Positions 11,179-26,100 of a stretch of 64,000 nt of DNA are shown here, one piece after another. A program made the translations under genes and the position numbers. The DNA comes from Tubiluchus corallicola (Eukaryota > Priapulida > Priapulimorpha > Priapulimorphida > Tubiluchidae). A model generated the notes under the pieces. That model had not been told where the DNA came from. It saw only the letters and a program-made list of their open reading frames with translations, and made no database searches. Within the stretch, counting starts at the first letter, position 1, and each line of letters opens with the position of its first letter. The stretch is from positions 124,001 to 188,000 of the forward strand of contig JAQGDQ010000442.1 of the NCBI GenBank assembly GCA_030141605.1, read 5' to 3'.

Positions 11179-14100
11179 TTATTGGGTCTTTTTCATAGAT
11201 GCACTTTTCCCTTTGTACAGTTCATTTTTGAATTTGGCAAGATCGTTCCACAGGTTTCGATTGAGAACTTTTGAGACGCACAGCACGGCTCCGGAAAGAG
11301 CTCCTGCAAACCCACAGCTGGTAATATCTTGGCCTGAAATGCATCACAACTTATAGTTACTTACTGCAAAGGAATTTTTCGAATAACTGGATAAATTTAA
11401 TCTAATATGCAAAAGTTGTAATAACCCCCTCATTATGGAGCTATTTTAACACGCGGAAAGTAACAATATTCAAGTGGAAAGTAACTACAGTGAAAAACCA
11501 CTAAACCACAATGATTTCCTTCTTTAAAATTGTATGCTATTTCAGATGCTATTTATATGCTAAGATTATTATAAAAGCATGAATGGATATTAAGATTTTT
11601 CCATTAGCATGAGCTATAATGGTGCAAATGCTGCACCTCACGTGTACAACGTAACGTAACAATGCTCAGCTCTGCTAATTTTAGGTCGAAATCATTGCAA
11701 CATGGAATTTTAAAATGAATTTAGCAGAGTAACCTAAATCTCAATTATATCGAAGCAGCTGAAAGTTACCTAAACTGTTTAATAGCATTATAACAATTTA
11801 CTGCTTTAGCTCTTGTAGTACGTTAAAGAAAAGGTTATATCTCCTTTCTATGAAGCAACTTCGCTCCCAGGGCCTGGCAAGTAAGATGACAATATACAAA
11901 CTCAAAGATGTACATTAAGTTAGCTTACATGCACACGTGTTGTGCCAAACATTAGCGGGCAAATAGGTGCCTAATGTTTTAGCATCAGTCACAGCATCCC
12001 ACCTTTCCATAACGGACAAGGTAAGAAGTTTTCTGAAACAGTTTGAGAATCCCTACTTAGCAAGTTGATTTTTAAAAGTTTTTTTCGAGATATCGCAGCT
12101 GCCGCTACTTACCAGTCAAAAGCAGACCCGGTATGTCTGTATCTGGCCTCAAGTTGATAAGGACGTCGGGATCAGAAAATCGGGCAAGATCGTGATCAGC
12201 ACCATAGATTTCTCCTTTCATAGATCCCAAATAATAATTATTACTCAGAGGTGAACCAATGTCAAAGTACTCAACCTATATAAAATACTGTATATAAAGT
12301 ACTGCCAAAATTCATGAAAGCATAGTGAAAGAAAGCATGGTAAGACATGTACGTGCATACGTGTATGTGCAAAAATATATAGACAAGTGAATATGGCAAT
12401 GATGAATAATTTTTCATCAAAATTATTGTGCATTGTAATTTGAAAGCCTAGTGAATGTGCTATTGCAACTGTATATGCTAGCTGTATTGCAACTGTAAGA
12501 TGTAGTGTGGAAATGAATAAACTCTTGAAATGCATGAAAAAAAAGAAATTGCAAGAAAAGAAAGTATAAAAAATAAAAACCAAATTTTCAGTTTTATATC
12601 TACACCTTTTCCTAAAATATTTTTATTTTTTGCTTCATGTAATCGGGCATAATATTGAATGTGTGTATTCATATTGGTAAGGAAATTACTGAGAATGTTT
12701 TGAGGAACTTTTGTGATCGGACTGAGAAAGATGATAACATTTTTAGAAAGAATAAAAGTGTTCACTACATTGAGAAATCTCTTGTACCAATTCTGCTAAA
12801 TGGTTGCCCATCTGCATTTACCTTAAGGACTATACCCTAGCGAAATTGAACACAAATAAATTCTTTGATGAAAGCGTAAAGGTTCAGGTAGTTTCAGGTT
12901 CGGTAAATGTGAGTTTAGGGAAATATTATGTTATGGTATTTACACACTTATAGTAGATTACCCATTGATAATGATAATTATCAGAAACTTAGGCAAAATA
13001 AAGATCTAGGCAAAATGCAACTTTATTGCACCAGTAGCATATGAATTAATGTCATGTACACTCCAAGCATGACAGAATGTCGCCCGTAGCTGGCACAAAC
13101 TTTGGAACATAATAATAATAATAATAATAATATTTATCTTGTAACACACGCACAGTTATAATACAATTAATTTGGAAACAAAAATGTGAAGAAAGGGCAG
13201 CGAAAGACCAATTGGTCATCTAGTCAGCTGCCCTTTGGTTAGTGGTGAACATTTTTATAAGCGCTATGCTACAGTGTATTAGTGTTAGTACTGCTTATAA
13301 TAAAAATTTAATTGTTACGAATGAGATTAAATTGATAGGCTTATAATGTGTTAGCACAATTCATACACAGTAATAATAAGTGCATAATACAAAAAATCAA
13401 ACTGAAAATAACTGAAATAAACCTGAACTGAAATAAGAACCTGACAACAGAAACATAATAACAATGGCAACTGAAATATACTTTATAACACAAGCATAAG
13501 TAAAGTAGACACACAGCCAACAAGGCCTTACTTCTATATGATAAGTCAATTAATGCTACCTTTTCTAAGGACTAAGAAAATTAAAACTGAAAAGTAGATA
13601 AGGTGCATTTATTGGTCAAGAGGTACTTAAATAACCACGCTAACTGTCAATAAAAAAAAGCATTTCAGACCTTGTCTTCTAGTTGCGGAAAAATTTTCAG
13701 TGTCTGTTCCCACATGTGGTGGCCTATTGCTTTCTTTATAGCATCATAATCATCACCTCGCTTCATCACACGATTGTCTTTCCACTGATAGAACCAGTTC
13801 CAGTTACCAAGAGTCACTACTGTGCACACTGACTTGCCTAAAAAGTCAAGTAATTAAAGATAAAATAACAATATTTTCAGAAGTTTTCTCATTTAAAAAC
13901 ACTAGTCATGCCTTAACATTGTTACTAATTTCATTACATTATGGAATTGTTCGTAAAGTACAAGAAAACACTCTTCATAAATAAATCCTAAAAAATTCGT
14001 CTTGAAATTTCATATCACCTACGTGCTGTCTTATTGCATAGGAGGCTTGCATTAGCAGCAACACTGTATAAAACTTGTAATTTAAACACTGGTGACGACC

Positions 14101-17100
14101 GTGGCCATTTTAACAATAAGTCATTTGAAACAAATTTAGATGGCATTGAGTAAAGTTTGAAAAATAATGAGGGCATTCCTAACACAAATAAAACTCTTTG
14201 CTAATTAAACAAAAGTACAAACAACTGTACATTGTCAATAAGCTCAACAATGTGTTTTTGGTGAATCGTTTGTGCACACTAAGATGACGATGGAGTGACG
14301 TTTTACACGGTGACACGAATTCTCTTTCCAATTACATAAGTCTTTAAAAACAGGTAAGCGTAAAGCTAAGAAATTTACAAAAATTTTTTGCGACGTACTT
14401 TAAAATTCTTCTCCTTTAAGAGAAATCATCTTTAAAATTATTCAACCGAGATACTTAGAATGATTTTGCTCGGAAAAGCACAGACTTGACATTACTTGTT
14501 CACAATGGTTGCTTAGTAATGGCGGAGTACAAGTAGGTTTTTTGACAACTACAGTAGTACCACTGTTTAACGCCATAATTCGTTCCTCAAAGGTGTTTGA
14601 AAACCGATATGGTTGAGTACCGAATCATTTATTCTCATAAGAAATAATGTAAAAGCAAATAATCCGTTCTCAAGTACCAAATGAACACTAAAGTATTACT
14701 TAAACGAAATATAATAATGCAAAAATGTTTATTCAAACAGTAGATATGATATAATTGATAAGAAAAACATAAAAAAATACTTTGAAAGAAAAACATAATT
14801 GTTAAAGCATGGCTAGGAAGTGGCATGCCATCACTGGCCCAATTAAGGTTTGCCTTTATGCCAGTATTACCAGAATGAGCCGTAATAAAGCCAGAACTGG
14901 CCCATAGCTACTAAATTGTGGACCTCTCTTTTTTCACAAGAAATATCAACAACTCTGTCTACATGTACAAAAAAGCAAATACCACTTGAATGTAATGCAC
15001 TCGGCCAACTAGACAGCTAAAATCGATACACAATAACACATCTTGATCCTTTTTCTTATTTCTGGTTCTTTAATCGAAACTAAATCTAATCACTGACATG
15101 ATTTGACAGATGTTGTGTGAGAAAAATTCCCCGAGCATAGAAGCTTATCACACGCTCAACCTTTCTGCTGGGCTGTATAACAATGTTTGGTATTGTTCTT
15201 ATCAATTCAAAATCCTAATAGTGTAATCCACACTCTACTGCCAGATACGTATACTCATAGATCAGTGGTTCCCAACCTTTTCCTTGCCAAGTACCCCTTC
15301 TAAATGTGGCGATCTTCAGCGTACCCCCACCTGATATTTTTCAACAAATCGTTTGAAAAACCAGTTTCCAGAAAACAACGATTAATATTATCGACATTTT
15401 TTTATTTTAACTTTTTTTGAAAACATGAATTTTATCACTGATTATTAAGAAATACGCAATTTGAACAACTTTCTCAAATATGAAAACATCAATACAAGGA
15501 AACGCGATCTTCACAGCAGTCATAATTAATGATCACGCTGTTCTTGATGATTATCAACAAGTTTTTTGATATCAGGTTTAATTGTTGATATTGCGACTCG
15601 CATGTCGCTCCTCAAATCCAAACGGTTTCTTGCCTACGTCTTCAAATGTAGCATTGCACTGAAGCCTAGTTCACATTTGTATGTTGTCACAAATGGAACC
15701 AACAGCTCGAAAGCCGCAATTTTCAGTCCATTGAAGTCTGCACCTAGCTGTGTCCAGAACTTCTCTAGTGACGTGGTCTTGAACTTCATCTATATCGCGA
15801 TGCAACAACTTGGTGTATTTTACCCTTTTCACCGGCTACAGAAAGAAAAAAATGTGTCGATCTGACACACCTTCTGCGTACCCCTGGCATTGCTGTTGCG
15901 TACCCCCCGGTTGGGAACCACTGTCATAGACATAGTACTCGCCACCATCGAAAACACCCCTTACATAAATACAGAACTGAGATACAAAAACAGTTCTACT
16001 CGAATTGGTTTATTTATCTTCATCTACTTCTAAATTTATCCCGTTGTACCTTTTTCACAATGTTTTTACCTGGAAAACGTTGTTCATATGTAGCATCTCT
16101 GGCAGAAGGAAACGATATGAACAGCAACGGTACTTCAGCGTCTACAACTTGTTCTCCGGTCAAGTTTAGATAGTCTTTGCTTATGTTATCTATATCATTG
16201 CCTGAAAAAAACAACAAACCCTGAGAATTAGCACACAGAATGGGAGAAAACGGAAAGTGCAAAGAATAGACAGAGCAATCTCATAGATTTCATTCTCATA
16301 CACAAACAAACTATCATTCTGAAAAATGCTAAAATCAGTCATTAGGTATAAAGATTAGACAACGACCCAAGTTTCACTAGAGGCAAAACTTTGTCATTTC
16401 AAATGCAGAGGATCAAACAATCTCACTAAAACCTGTAGAATAATGAAAATCATTTCAATGACTACCATTTCTATTTACAGTGTTTCACACAACCAAATGA
16501 ACAGTAGTAAAAATTAAAAAAAATTATATTATTACAAAAAAATTTATTGAATCACATAAGGTAATTTAAAAAACAACATAATCGTATAACTACCAAAGTT
16601 AGTCTAAAATAGTTTGAGGATATGAAAAGAGAATGTTTAACTATGATTAGCAAGATTAACAGACCTGAGTTAATTAGCTACATGCTCTCTGGTACAGGAA
16701 AATGGAATTTGATGCATATGCAAAGAGATTTTGAGTTACAAAAGCTTAAATTTGTTTTGAATCAAAACACTGGTTGGAGCAGATTTTGTAGACGGAATGT
16801 CGGTTCTGCTTCTCGGGTTTTCCCACTCATTTTGAGTCATTGCTGGTGCATTATAGAAAGTCAGCTCTACTGAGTCAACCTCATCTTCGATATCTGCTTA
16901 AAACTGACGGAATTCTTATATATTCACTTGTTTACATAATAAATAAATGAAATTCGATTATGAAATAATGAAACAAATAAGACTTACGCATGAGTAAGTA
17001 ATGAACAAAGTAAGGCTTATATACGAGTCTTGACAAACATTATATTATGATAAAAAACAAATGTTTTATTTATATCTTACTAGTAAATGCCCAAATGTTG

Positions 17101-20100
17101 TTGGCTTTTAAACCCAGTTCTTCCTTTGTTCCTCGCAGACCCACAAACAATGACATGGCACCAACTCCGCTTTTCACTTTCTTCCGTTTAATTAAAGGAT
17201 AAATACCTGCATAAATCAAAACAGTTTGAACAGTATTGATTAAAGATAACGCACTTGAGTTGCCGCTTGAACTTGCAAGATTTTTAGCCTGCCTTGTAAC
17301 TGTGCGTCTCAACACAACTTCACTTGAAAAGGCGAATGCCTCAATGGTGTAATGGATAGCACAGGTGAAATAAACCAGCAAAAAGCTGAAGGTATTACTA
17401 TTAAGTTCATGTCTCAACAGAGGTCAAAATTTTTCACGCACAGCTGAAATAATCCAGCAAAAAACTGAAGATATTACTATTAAGTTCATGTTTCAACAGA
17501 GGTCAAAATTTTTCAGGCTTGTAATTTAATATTGCTTGTGTGTGTTTATAGGATTGATGAAGTAAATAACAAAAATTAGTACGGTGACTGAAACTGCTGG
17601 CCTCCTTTAGTCAATTTCTTTTCTCAAAGCACCATATTCTGAATTAACTCGTATCTGAGGCTTGCATACCATCAAACGTATTACATTCTAAAATTCAAGT
17701 CTTCGTTTTACAAAGTGAAAAAAAATTTAACCTGTATCAATAATGTGCTTAAAGTAACACCTTAGACAGCCTATTTATCTCAATGATGTTACCATCCTTG
17801 TCTTCTCTTATGTAATTTTCTAAGAACGTCATACTACATAATTTTCTAAGTACGTCATAGTACGTAATTTTCTAAGTACGTCATAGTACGTAATTTTCTA
17901 AGTACGTCATAATACGTAATTTTCTAAGTACGTCATAGTATGTAATTTTCTAAGTACATCATAGTATGTAATTTTCTAAGTATGTCATAGTACGTGATTT
18001 TCTAAGTATGTCATAGTATGTAATTTTTTAAGTACGTCATAGTACGTAATTTTCTAAGTACATCATAGTACGTAATTTTCTAAGTATGTCATAGTACGTA
18101 ATTTTCTAAGTACGTCATAGTACGTAATTTTCTAAGTACATCATAGTATGTGATTTTCTAAGTAAGTCATAGTAAGTAATTTTCTAAGTATGTCACAGTA
18201 CGTAATTTTCTAAGTACGTCATAGTACGTAATTTTCTAAGTACGTCATAGTACGTAATTTTCTAAGTACGTCACAGTACGTAATTTTTTAAGTATGTCAC
18301 AGTACGTAATTTTCTAAGTACGTCATAGTACGTAATTTTCTAAGTACGTCACAGTACGTAATTTTCTAAGTACGTCACAGTACGTAATTTTCTAAGTATG
18401 TCATAGTACGTAATTTTCTAAGTACGTCAAAATACATAATTTTCTAAGTACGTCGTAATACGTAATTTTCTAAGTACGAAAAATGGAGGAAGTTGATGGC
18501 TCATCATTGTTAATGTTTGTGATTATATGAACTGCAAGCTCACAGCAAAATTTTTACTGTATCATTCCAAATCACATGTATGTGACGATATGTTACTACT
18601 CTGGTAATATCTTCCGCGAGTTTTAATCTATGTTGGTCTGTACGACGTTTATTTTTTATAGTAAAATTAGATGTAACAAGTGAAAAAATAAACGTACTGG
18701 TTTTGCTTGCGATCTCAACAGGTAAAAGTCTTTGGAATGTGTTGAAGACGCCCGCATCTGAGATGACAAGAGGCGCGAAGATGTCAATATGTCCGCTCGT
18801 CTTCTTCACCTTCACGCCTGAAAATATTCACAGTTAGTAAGTGAGATGCAGTAATTTACGATGAAGCACTATTATTTTAATGAAGCCTTCTGTGGTTGAG
18901 CTAATCCTGCATTTTTTACGATGGTGTATGTTTTATGGCATAGCTTTTATTATTTTACTAAATTATCCGTGTTTTTATTATTTTCCCTTTTTTGTCATGT
19001 GCAATGCACTTTTAATCAATCAATGTGCCATGGCCTTATATATCTTACGAATTAACTTTTTTGTAATTTTGATGACCCTTTACTTGTAAGATGTAGTTGA
19101 TCATCACGTAAAATGCCTTTAAAATATTCAAAAAATTAATGTTATTGTTATTATTATTGCCAGTTAACCTAGCTACACATATGTAATGCAACACAGCTAC
19201 ACCTTTGTACTACCTTTGTTGAAAGTCGTAAATGAGGGAAAAGGTACAACTGGTATTAAACTTTTGCTTAATTAGTGAAGAGTGAGCTACCAATATTCTG
19301 TTAGATTATTATAATTTTCCTTGTCTGGTTATATAATTTCCTTTAAATCTGGATAGAGGTACTTGACCTGGTGATGATTAACTCATGGCTTGACATTGCT
19401 TCATTTTTTCGCTTCTTATGTTGGTTTGAGTTCTTGATTTATATGTAATTATTAGTTTTGTTTTTGATGAGTTTAAATTTTCCGTTTTGTTTGCTAATTT
19501 GAATTTCGTCTCTTCTCATTGCCAAATTTATTTACTGTTTCTAAATCTAAACTCATTTGAACTTGTTGACTTATTTATTTATTTTTTTTATTTTGTTTAG
19601 TTGCTGATTATTTTTATTTGTACATACCTTACTTGACAGGTCACTTAATTTTCTTCAGTTTGGATAGGGGTGGTTGACTTGGTGACCCTTGGTCTTTTCG
19701 ACACCCCGTCTCTTTTCCGTCTTTATTTTAGTTTTTAGCTTTTGTTTATCTTTATTTTGTAACATTCAGAGACAAATAAATTTTTTTACTTACTTACTTA
19801 CTTACTGTTTATTTTTCAAAATTCTGCAAAATGTTATCTAAGTTTGTTTCAATGGACTTACTGTTAAACTTGCTGCATCTAACGGTCATCGCAGGAGTTT
19901 AAATTTACAAATTTTATCCAGTCTTTTGCTTACGCAAGGCCTGTGTGCAATAAGACAACATGTAAGTGATATAAAATTTAAAAACTATTTTTAAGCTTTA
20001 TTTATGAAGAGTGTTTTCTTGTGTTTTAAAATAATGTGTCTCAGAAAAATTGTCGGATTCTCAAAGGAAATAAAGATCAAATACAAATTAAGCCATGTCT

Positions 20101-23100
20101 CTATAAGAAGAAAAAAACGCAAAATTTTGATGGGCTTCATGCAAACTTGTGTGTAAATATTGTAAAAATACAGGTGAAAACGAGTTTCTGCTCTATCGTT
20201 ATGCTGGACAAAAATAAATACAATAAACAAGTAACGTGGTACTACTGTATGGCAGTGGTTTCCAAGCTTTTTGGGTCCACAGCCCAGTTGCCTTTCTGAA
20301 TAAAATGCTCTGTCCCCATTTCAAACTGCAGTCTGCCTTGGCCAAAAATCTACGTGCATGACTTTTGGTAAAAGATAAAATATAAAGGAACAAAAATTTT
20401 ACAGAAATGGTGTTTTTGTTAGAAAACTTTAATAGTTCTTTGTACAAATCACGTTCCACTTTTTGACAAAATCTTCACTTAATTCACAAGACAGGTATAC
20501 GAAAAAATGATTCTCTCAGCACGCTACACGGTCCATTTGGAGAGTATGCCATAGCTCACTGGTTGAGAACCACTGCTGCATAGAGTAAACAATAAATAAT
20601 AATGCAAACAACAACCACATTAACACATTACTCACCCACTGCTTTGCCATTTTTGATCAATATCTGAGACACGGGAGCTCGAACCATCACCTTGCCACCA
20701 GCGCGCTCTATGCTTGGGATGATGTGGAATGCGATTTCGCTAGCTCCGCCTCTCGGATAGGAGGCACCGTAAAGAAAATGGTTGATTAGACCCGTGTGCA
20801 AGATGAAACTAACCTCGGATGGCATGGATCCTAAACAATAAGAAAGGATTAAAATTTTTGGCATTTTGCTGAAAAATATTACAAAGAAACAAGCAGTAAT
20901 AAACAGTAGGAATTTTTTTCTTACAGATTGGGACACTGCAAGCTGGGATTAGCACTCACCAACAATGTTTACCTAATGTACTGATGGTGGCAGGACCAGA
21001 ACCTGTCTTATTATCAAGGGTAATTCTCTATAATGAGGCAGTGAGTGAGGTAATACAACTGTCTAGAAGTACAGAACAAGGTGGCCACGCGTCCATTTGA
21101 TGACCAGACATGGCATTGCATAACTTTGATTAGTGAGCACACACAGTAACCACATGACTATTCACATCTCTTAAATTTGCTTGAAAAATTAAAACAAAAG
21201 TAAGACCTGCTCTTACGGAGCGACTAGCAAATGGTACATTTCGGACTAATAAAATTGCAAAAATTTTGCCAAGTGAATTATGAGTGGGTCGATAAAATAA
21301 AAACAGTTGTGCGTGTTCGTATGGCTGCAAGGAAATGACTTTACCAACCAAAAGATGCGGCTTCTTTGCAAACAAATAAATAGCAGCAGAAAAAATATAT
21401 AATCACGATTACACGATATTCAACTGTCCCACTTATTTCATTTTTAGACACAGACTTTTGACCAGTCACCTCCATACATGACAAATAAGGAAGCAGGGTT
21501 CCTACATAATTTTAAAATAAATTGCCCTGACTTTTCCTTGACCAAATATTGATTTTCCATGACCAAGATAAGCAGAAATTGTATTACCAGTATACAAATT
21601 CATACATTTTTGTGTATGGACATTCATACATATACTAATATATAATGCGTCAGCCAATCATTATGTTTGGAACAGAAATCGAAACTGGGAGCCTGCCATA
21701 GCAAAATTTTATATGAACAAATATATTGAACAAACAAAAATATGCTTGGAAAAATATCGGCTCACGGTGATTATTTTTGCAACCCTTTCCAATTTCCTTT
21801 ACTTTTCGCCCCATTTTCATCATTTTCCCTGACTTTTCCATGACTTACCAGGATAGTCTGTGTTTTCAAGCATTTTCCCTGACCGTGGGAACCTGATGAA
21901 TTCACCCTGTAGTCACGGTAGCAGAAACAGCTAGGAGGTTTTGAATAAAAATATACGCAAGTAAACTCACCATAATCTCCAAAACAGTAAGCAAGAACTG
22001 CCTGAAGGTCTTTATTATCGGTCACTTCATTCAGCACTTCGCCCAGTGATTTATTAGCATATTTAAAGTAACTGGTGAACCAGTTCATAATTCCCAATCC
22101 CATAAATATTCTTGCTAAGTATTTAGGCAAAAATTTCAATATCATCCCACCGGCAAAGCTCTTACGGCAAATCTGCAAAGCAGAATAATTGCTCATGTCA
22201 GTAAAAATAAAAATGTTCGGCGAATACTATGTACTCTTAGATATTGATTGCATTAACCCTTTCACTAGGGAAGGTGGCACACTGCTGCCTGCTTTTCATG
22301 CAAGGGACGGAAGGCGGTAGACTGCCGTCCAAGCTCAGCACCAAGCACAGTCACCTACGTCTGTTTATTTCACTGCTACGGCCCAGCAAAACATTGTAGA
22401 AAAGTTTAAGAGCCGTGGGATTGGGGTTGCTTTGCAACAATGCTAGCCAGCCAATCAGTGTCTGAAGTCAGGTGCATTCCACAATACTCTACTGCATGGT
22501 ATGTTACCATGCATAATCACTTGTAGATCGTTGATGATTTCTATTCATATACATATTCTACGATAACATATACATGCACTCATGCGCGCGCACACACACA
22601 CACACACATACACACACAAACACACACACACGCACGTGCATATCCTCATAAATACCATAAATAAGCATGTATACCTATATTTAGAAACCACTTTAATGCA
22701 ATATATAATATGCAATATGTTTAGCTGACTGGTCTGCATTCTTATAAAATGATTGCATATTATGGATTAGTACTATATCTTTTGTGAAAACTGGTTTCTA
22801 AATACAAGTATACATGCTTATTTATGAGGACCTGCACGTGTGTGTGTGTGTGTGCACATGAGTGCATGTATATGTGATCGTATGAGTAGAAATAAAACAA
22901 GTATTTAATATTATTACTCAATAGCGAACAACTATTTGGTTATTTACAACATTCTATTTTGGTAGCACACCACAAAAAGTTATTGTCAAATGTGCAAAAG
23001 TCAATGTGGTCCAGTTAAAAAGGAACTACATAGAGAAAGGGTTAAGCCATGACAAGTTAGTGATCCAAATATGCGTGCTGTTTCATTCATTGAACTAATG

Positions 23101-26100
23101 CTAATCTGTGGCTTTAGCCTATATGATAAAACAAACAGGAAATAAAAACTTTTAATGTACATAATGGAATAAAACTGCTTCCGATTCGATGTGCAATAGC
23201 TTCTTAAGTATGTCACTATGCAATGTGTTGTTGATGTCGTTTTTGCCACTTTTTTCTTGCTTTGCTGTACCCGGTGTTGTTGTCATTGTTGCTGCTGCCG
23301 CTATACTGAACTGCTGCCCTGCTGCTGCTGTTACCAAAGCCACTGTCATCACTAGCAAAAGCACCATATGTTCACTGCAACTACCAAAACTAATACCTTT
23401 AGTAAATCCATCCACTTTTCTATGGCTGCTTTCTCATCTGGAAAACTCTCAAGCAGAGAATTCCGGTAGGCATCTTTTGGACCGTTCCTCAAAGGGAAGA
23501 AACGAGATTTTCCCGGCGGTCCTAAAGCAACCTGGAAAAGGGTAAAAATGTAAGTCATTCTACGTTTCTCTAAGAAACTCGATATTTTCTCAAACTATTG
23601 AATCAGTTTATTCACTTTTGATTTATAGGGGCAAATCTAGTGTGTGCCGAGACCAAATCAAGTCTAGCCTGCAACTGTGTTTCTAACAATTATATTAAGT
23701 TGCTTTACTTTGTTGATTTTGCTCACCATAAACTTCAAAATATCTGTAAACTGGTTAATCTCATTTGCGCAAACTTAGTTATTGGCTCGTCAGGCAATAT
23801 TAAATCCACAACACATGGTAGCACAAATAATAGACATAACATATTCGTATTATTAAATTTAAAAGAGCTGTGGTATCTAAAAATAACATATTTATACAGA
23901 GGTGGCTGTTCGATGACCACTGGTCTTTCGCCAACCCGTCTCTATTTTGTTAATATAATTTACTAACTATAATTTCGAACCCTTTGTAACCCACTGAGAG
24001 AGACAAATAAAAATTTGGAATTGAATTGAATAGCCTGGCATTTCCAACAGGTATAGACCACGTACGGACTCAGAACTGGATTTGGTACGGACTCAGGCAC
24101 TACTATGCAGCCGGTGTGCAAATTTAGTAGCAAAAACAATCAGAAAAAAATGAAGAAAAAATTGCATGTGCACACACACACTTTCCATAAGAGCCAATGT
24201 AGCAAAAAACAAGAAATAATACAAAAAATAACACAAGAATGAAATAGCAAAACAACATATGAATGAAATAAGTGTAAAAAGAAGCTTAGCACAAGCAGGA
24301 AAATAGTTTGGGTTACGTTAACGTTATCCATTACTCAGCATATATTCAATACTTATGTACATAAACTTGTGTGCACAAACATAAATTTATGCATAACATT
24401 ATAACTGTGCCAGCAGTGATTTTGTTTTAATACAAGTATTGATACCACAACTTACAGTGTCATAATTATCGTCCAGGTCAGACCATTTTAATTGGCCGTC
24501 GGTGATCGAGTCCATGAGAGCTCGAAGCATTGTATCAGAGCGCATTTCTCCAATGTAGTGAATGCCTAAATACAAATAGCCATTTTATTTTTTGTAAGAA
24601 TTACGAAATAAATTTATTTACTCATCACACTCATTTAAAATATTTCAGTTTGCTTAACTACTAAGTCATGAATTTCTTTGGAGCAAAGGTTATTTCAACA
24701 GCCGATACAAAACATAGATTTTATTGCCTTTAATGATAATATTTGACAATTATTACACATTAGCTTAGAAATTCAATTAAATGCTCGTAAATGCAAACAA
24801 AAAATACGACGCCACTGCATGACTGTAAATATGGAACACAAATTCTAGACACCAAAGAGAATGATGTTGGCAAAAATATTATAGGTGATGAGTATCTTGG
24901 TCATTCCTATAAACCAGCCGTTAAGTTTGTATATCTGTAACTATGTAAAACATGAAGCAAGTCGTCTCATGAATCTTAATTACAAATCAATTATGTAGGC
25001 TATACGGTGAACTTGATACTATATCAAATTATCAGTAGCATCACATTTCAGAAACATGCCAGATAATGGACATTATCAACTGGATAATAGTTATTAGACA
25101 CTGGATGCTGGATATTGCACGCTAGGTACAGCATATTACATACCGGATACTATTGGATGCTGGATATTGAACGCTAGGTACAGCATATTACATACCGGAT
25201 ACTATTGGATGCTGGATATTGAATGCTGGATACCTGTGTCAGAATATTTCCTTACCTACGTCGAACTCAAAACCTTTCTCTATGAATGTATGGCAGCAAC
25301 CACCAGCTTGGTCGTGTTGTTCTAGAACCAGCACTTTTTTCCCAGCTCGAGCCATGAGCGACGCGGCCGCCAGACCGCCTATACCACTGCCTATGACAAT
25401 CGCATCAAGTTGCTCTGGTACCTTATCTCTCTTAAAACCTAGAATAAATTTTTTAATTAAGTATAATGAAACTCTAGGCAATAAAGTCACTCTCTTATTT
25501 TAATTACCTTAAAGTGATCTAAATGTATTTTCATAAAGGCAACAGTTCCAATCACATGGCCATTTAAAAATCACTTAGCAATATATTTTTTCATGAATTT
25601 TATTTCATAACGTAATAAATCCAGTCCATCATAAAGTGCATTACTAACTGAATTATTAAAGTTTATTTAGAATATCAGGTGTCTCAAACGTTACTATATA
25701 CATTGATTTTCATGTTTCAAGATTATCTACTTGTCCACACAGCTAACCTCAACCCTGTTTATTATCTGATAATATTAAGTAGCCACTGGCTAGTTACTGC
25801 TGGATACTAGATGCTGCATACTGAATGTGTGATTACTGGAAGCTGAATATTGAATACCGGATACTAAATACTGGATGCTGAATACTGAATGTCTGATTCT
25901 GGATATTGGATGCTGAATGCTTGATTCTGGATATTGGATGCTGAATATTGAATACTGGATACTAGACGTCGGATGCTGGATTCTGGATGGTGGATACTAG
26001 ATTTTAAATGTTGGATAATGCATACTGAACACTGAATGCTGGATGCTAAATGATGGGCACTGGATGAGCACTAGCTACTGAATGCATAGGTTGTGAATGC

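Noticed and set aside
12245-12840. Several 60-112 aa ORFs on both strands
   Set aside because: They lie inside a RetSat1 intron, have skewed composition (Phe/Ile/Asn) and lack splice or family support.
16622-16873. 83-aa + strand ORF
   Set aside because: Inside a RetSat1 intron, no similarity I can name and no flanking gene signals.
17811-18478. Regular repeats that might suggest a CRISPR array
   Set aside because: Units are contiguous with no unique spacers, and the genome is eukaryotic; it is a minisatellite.
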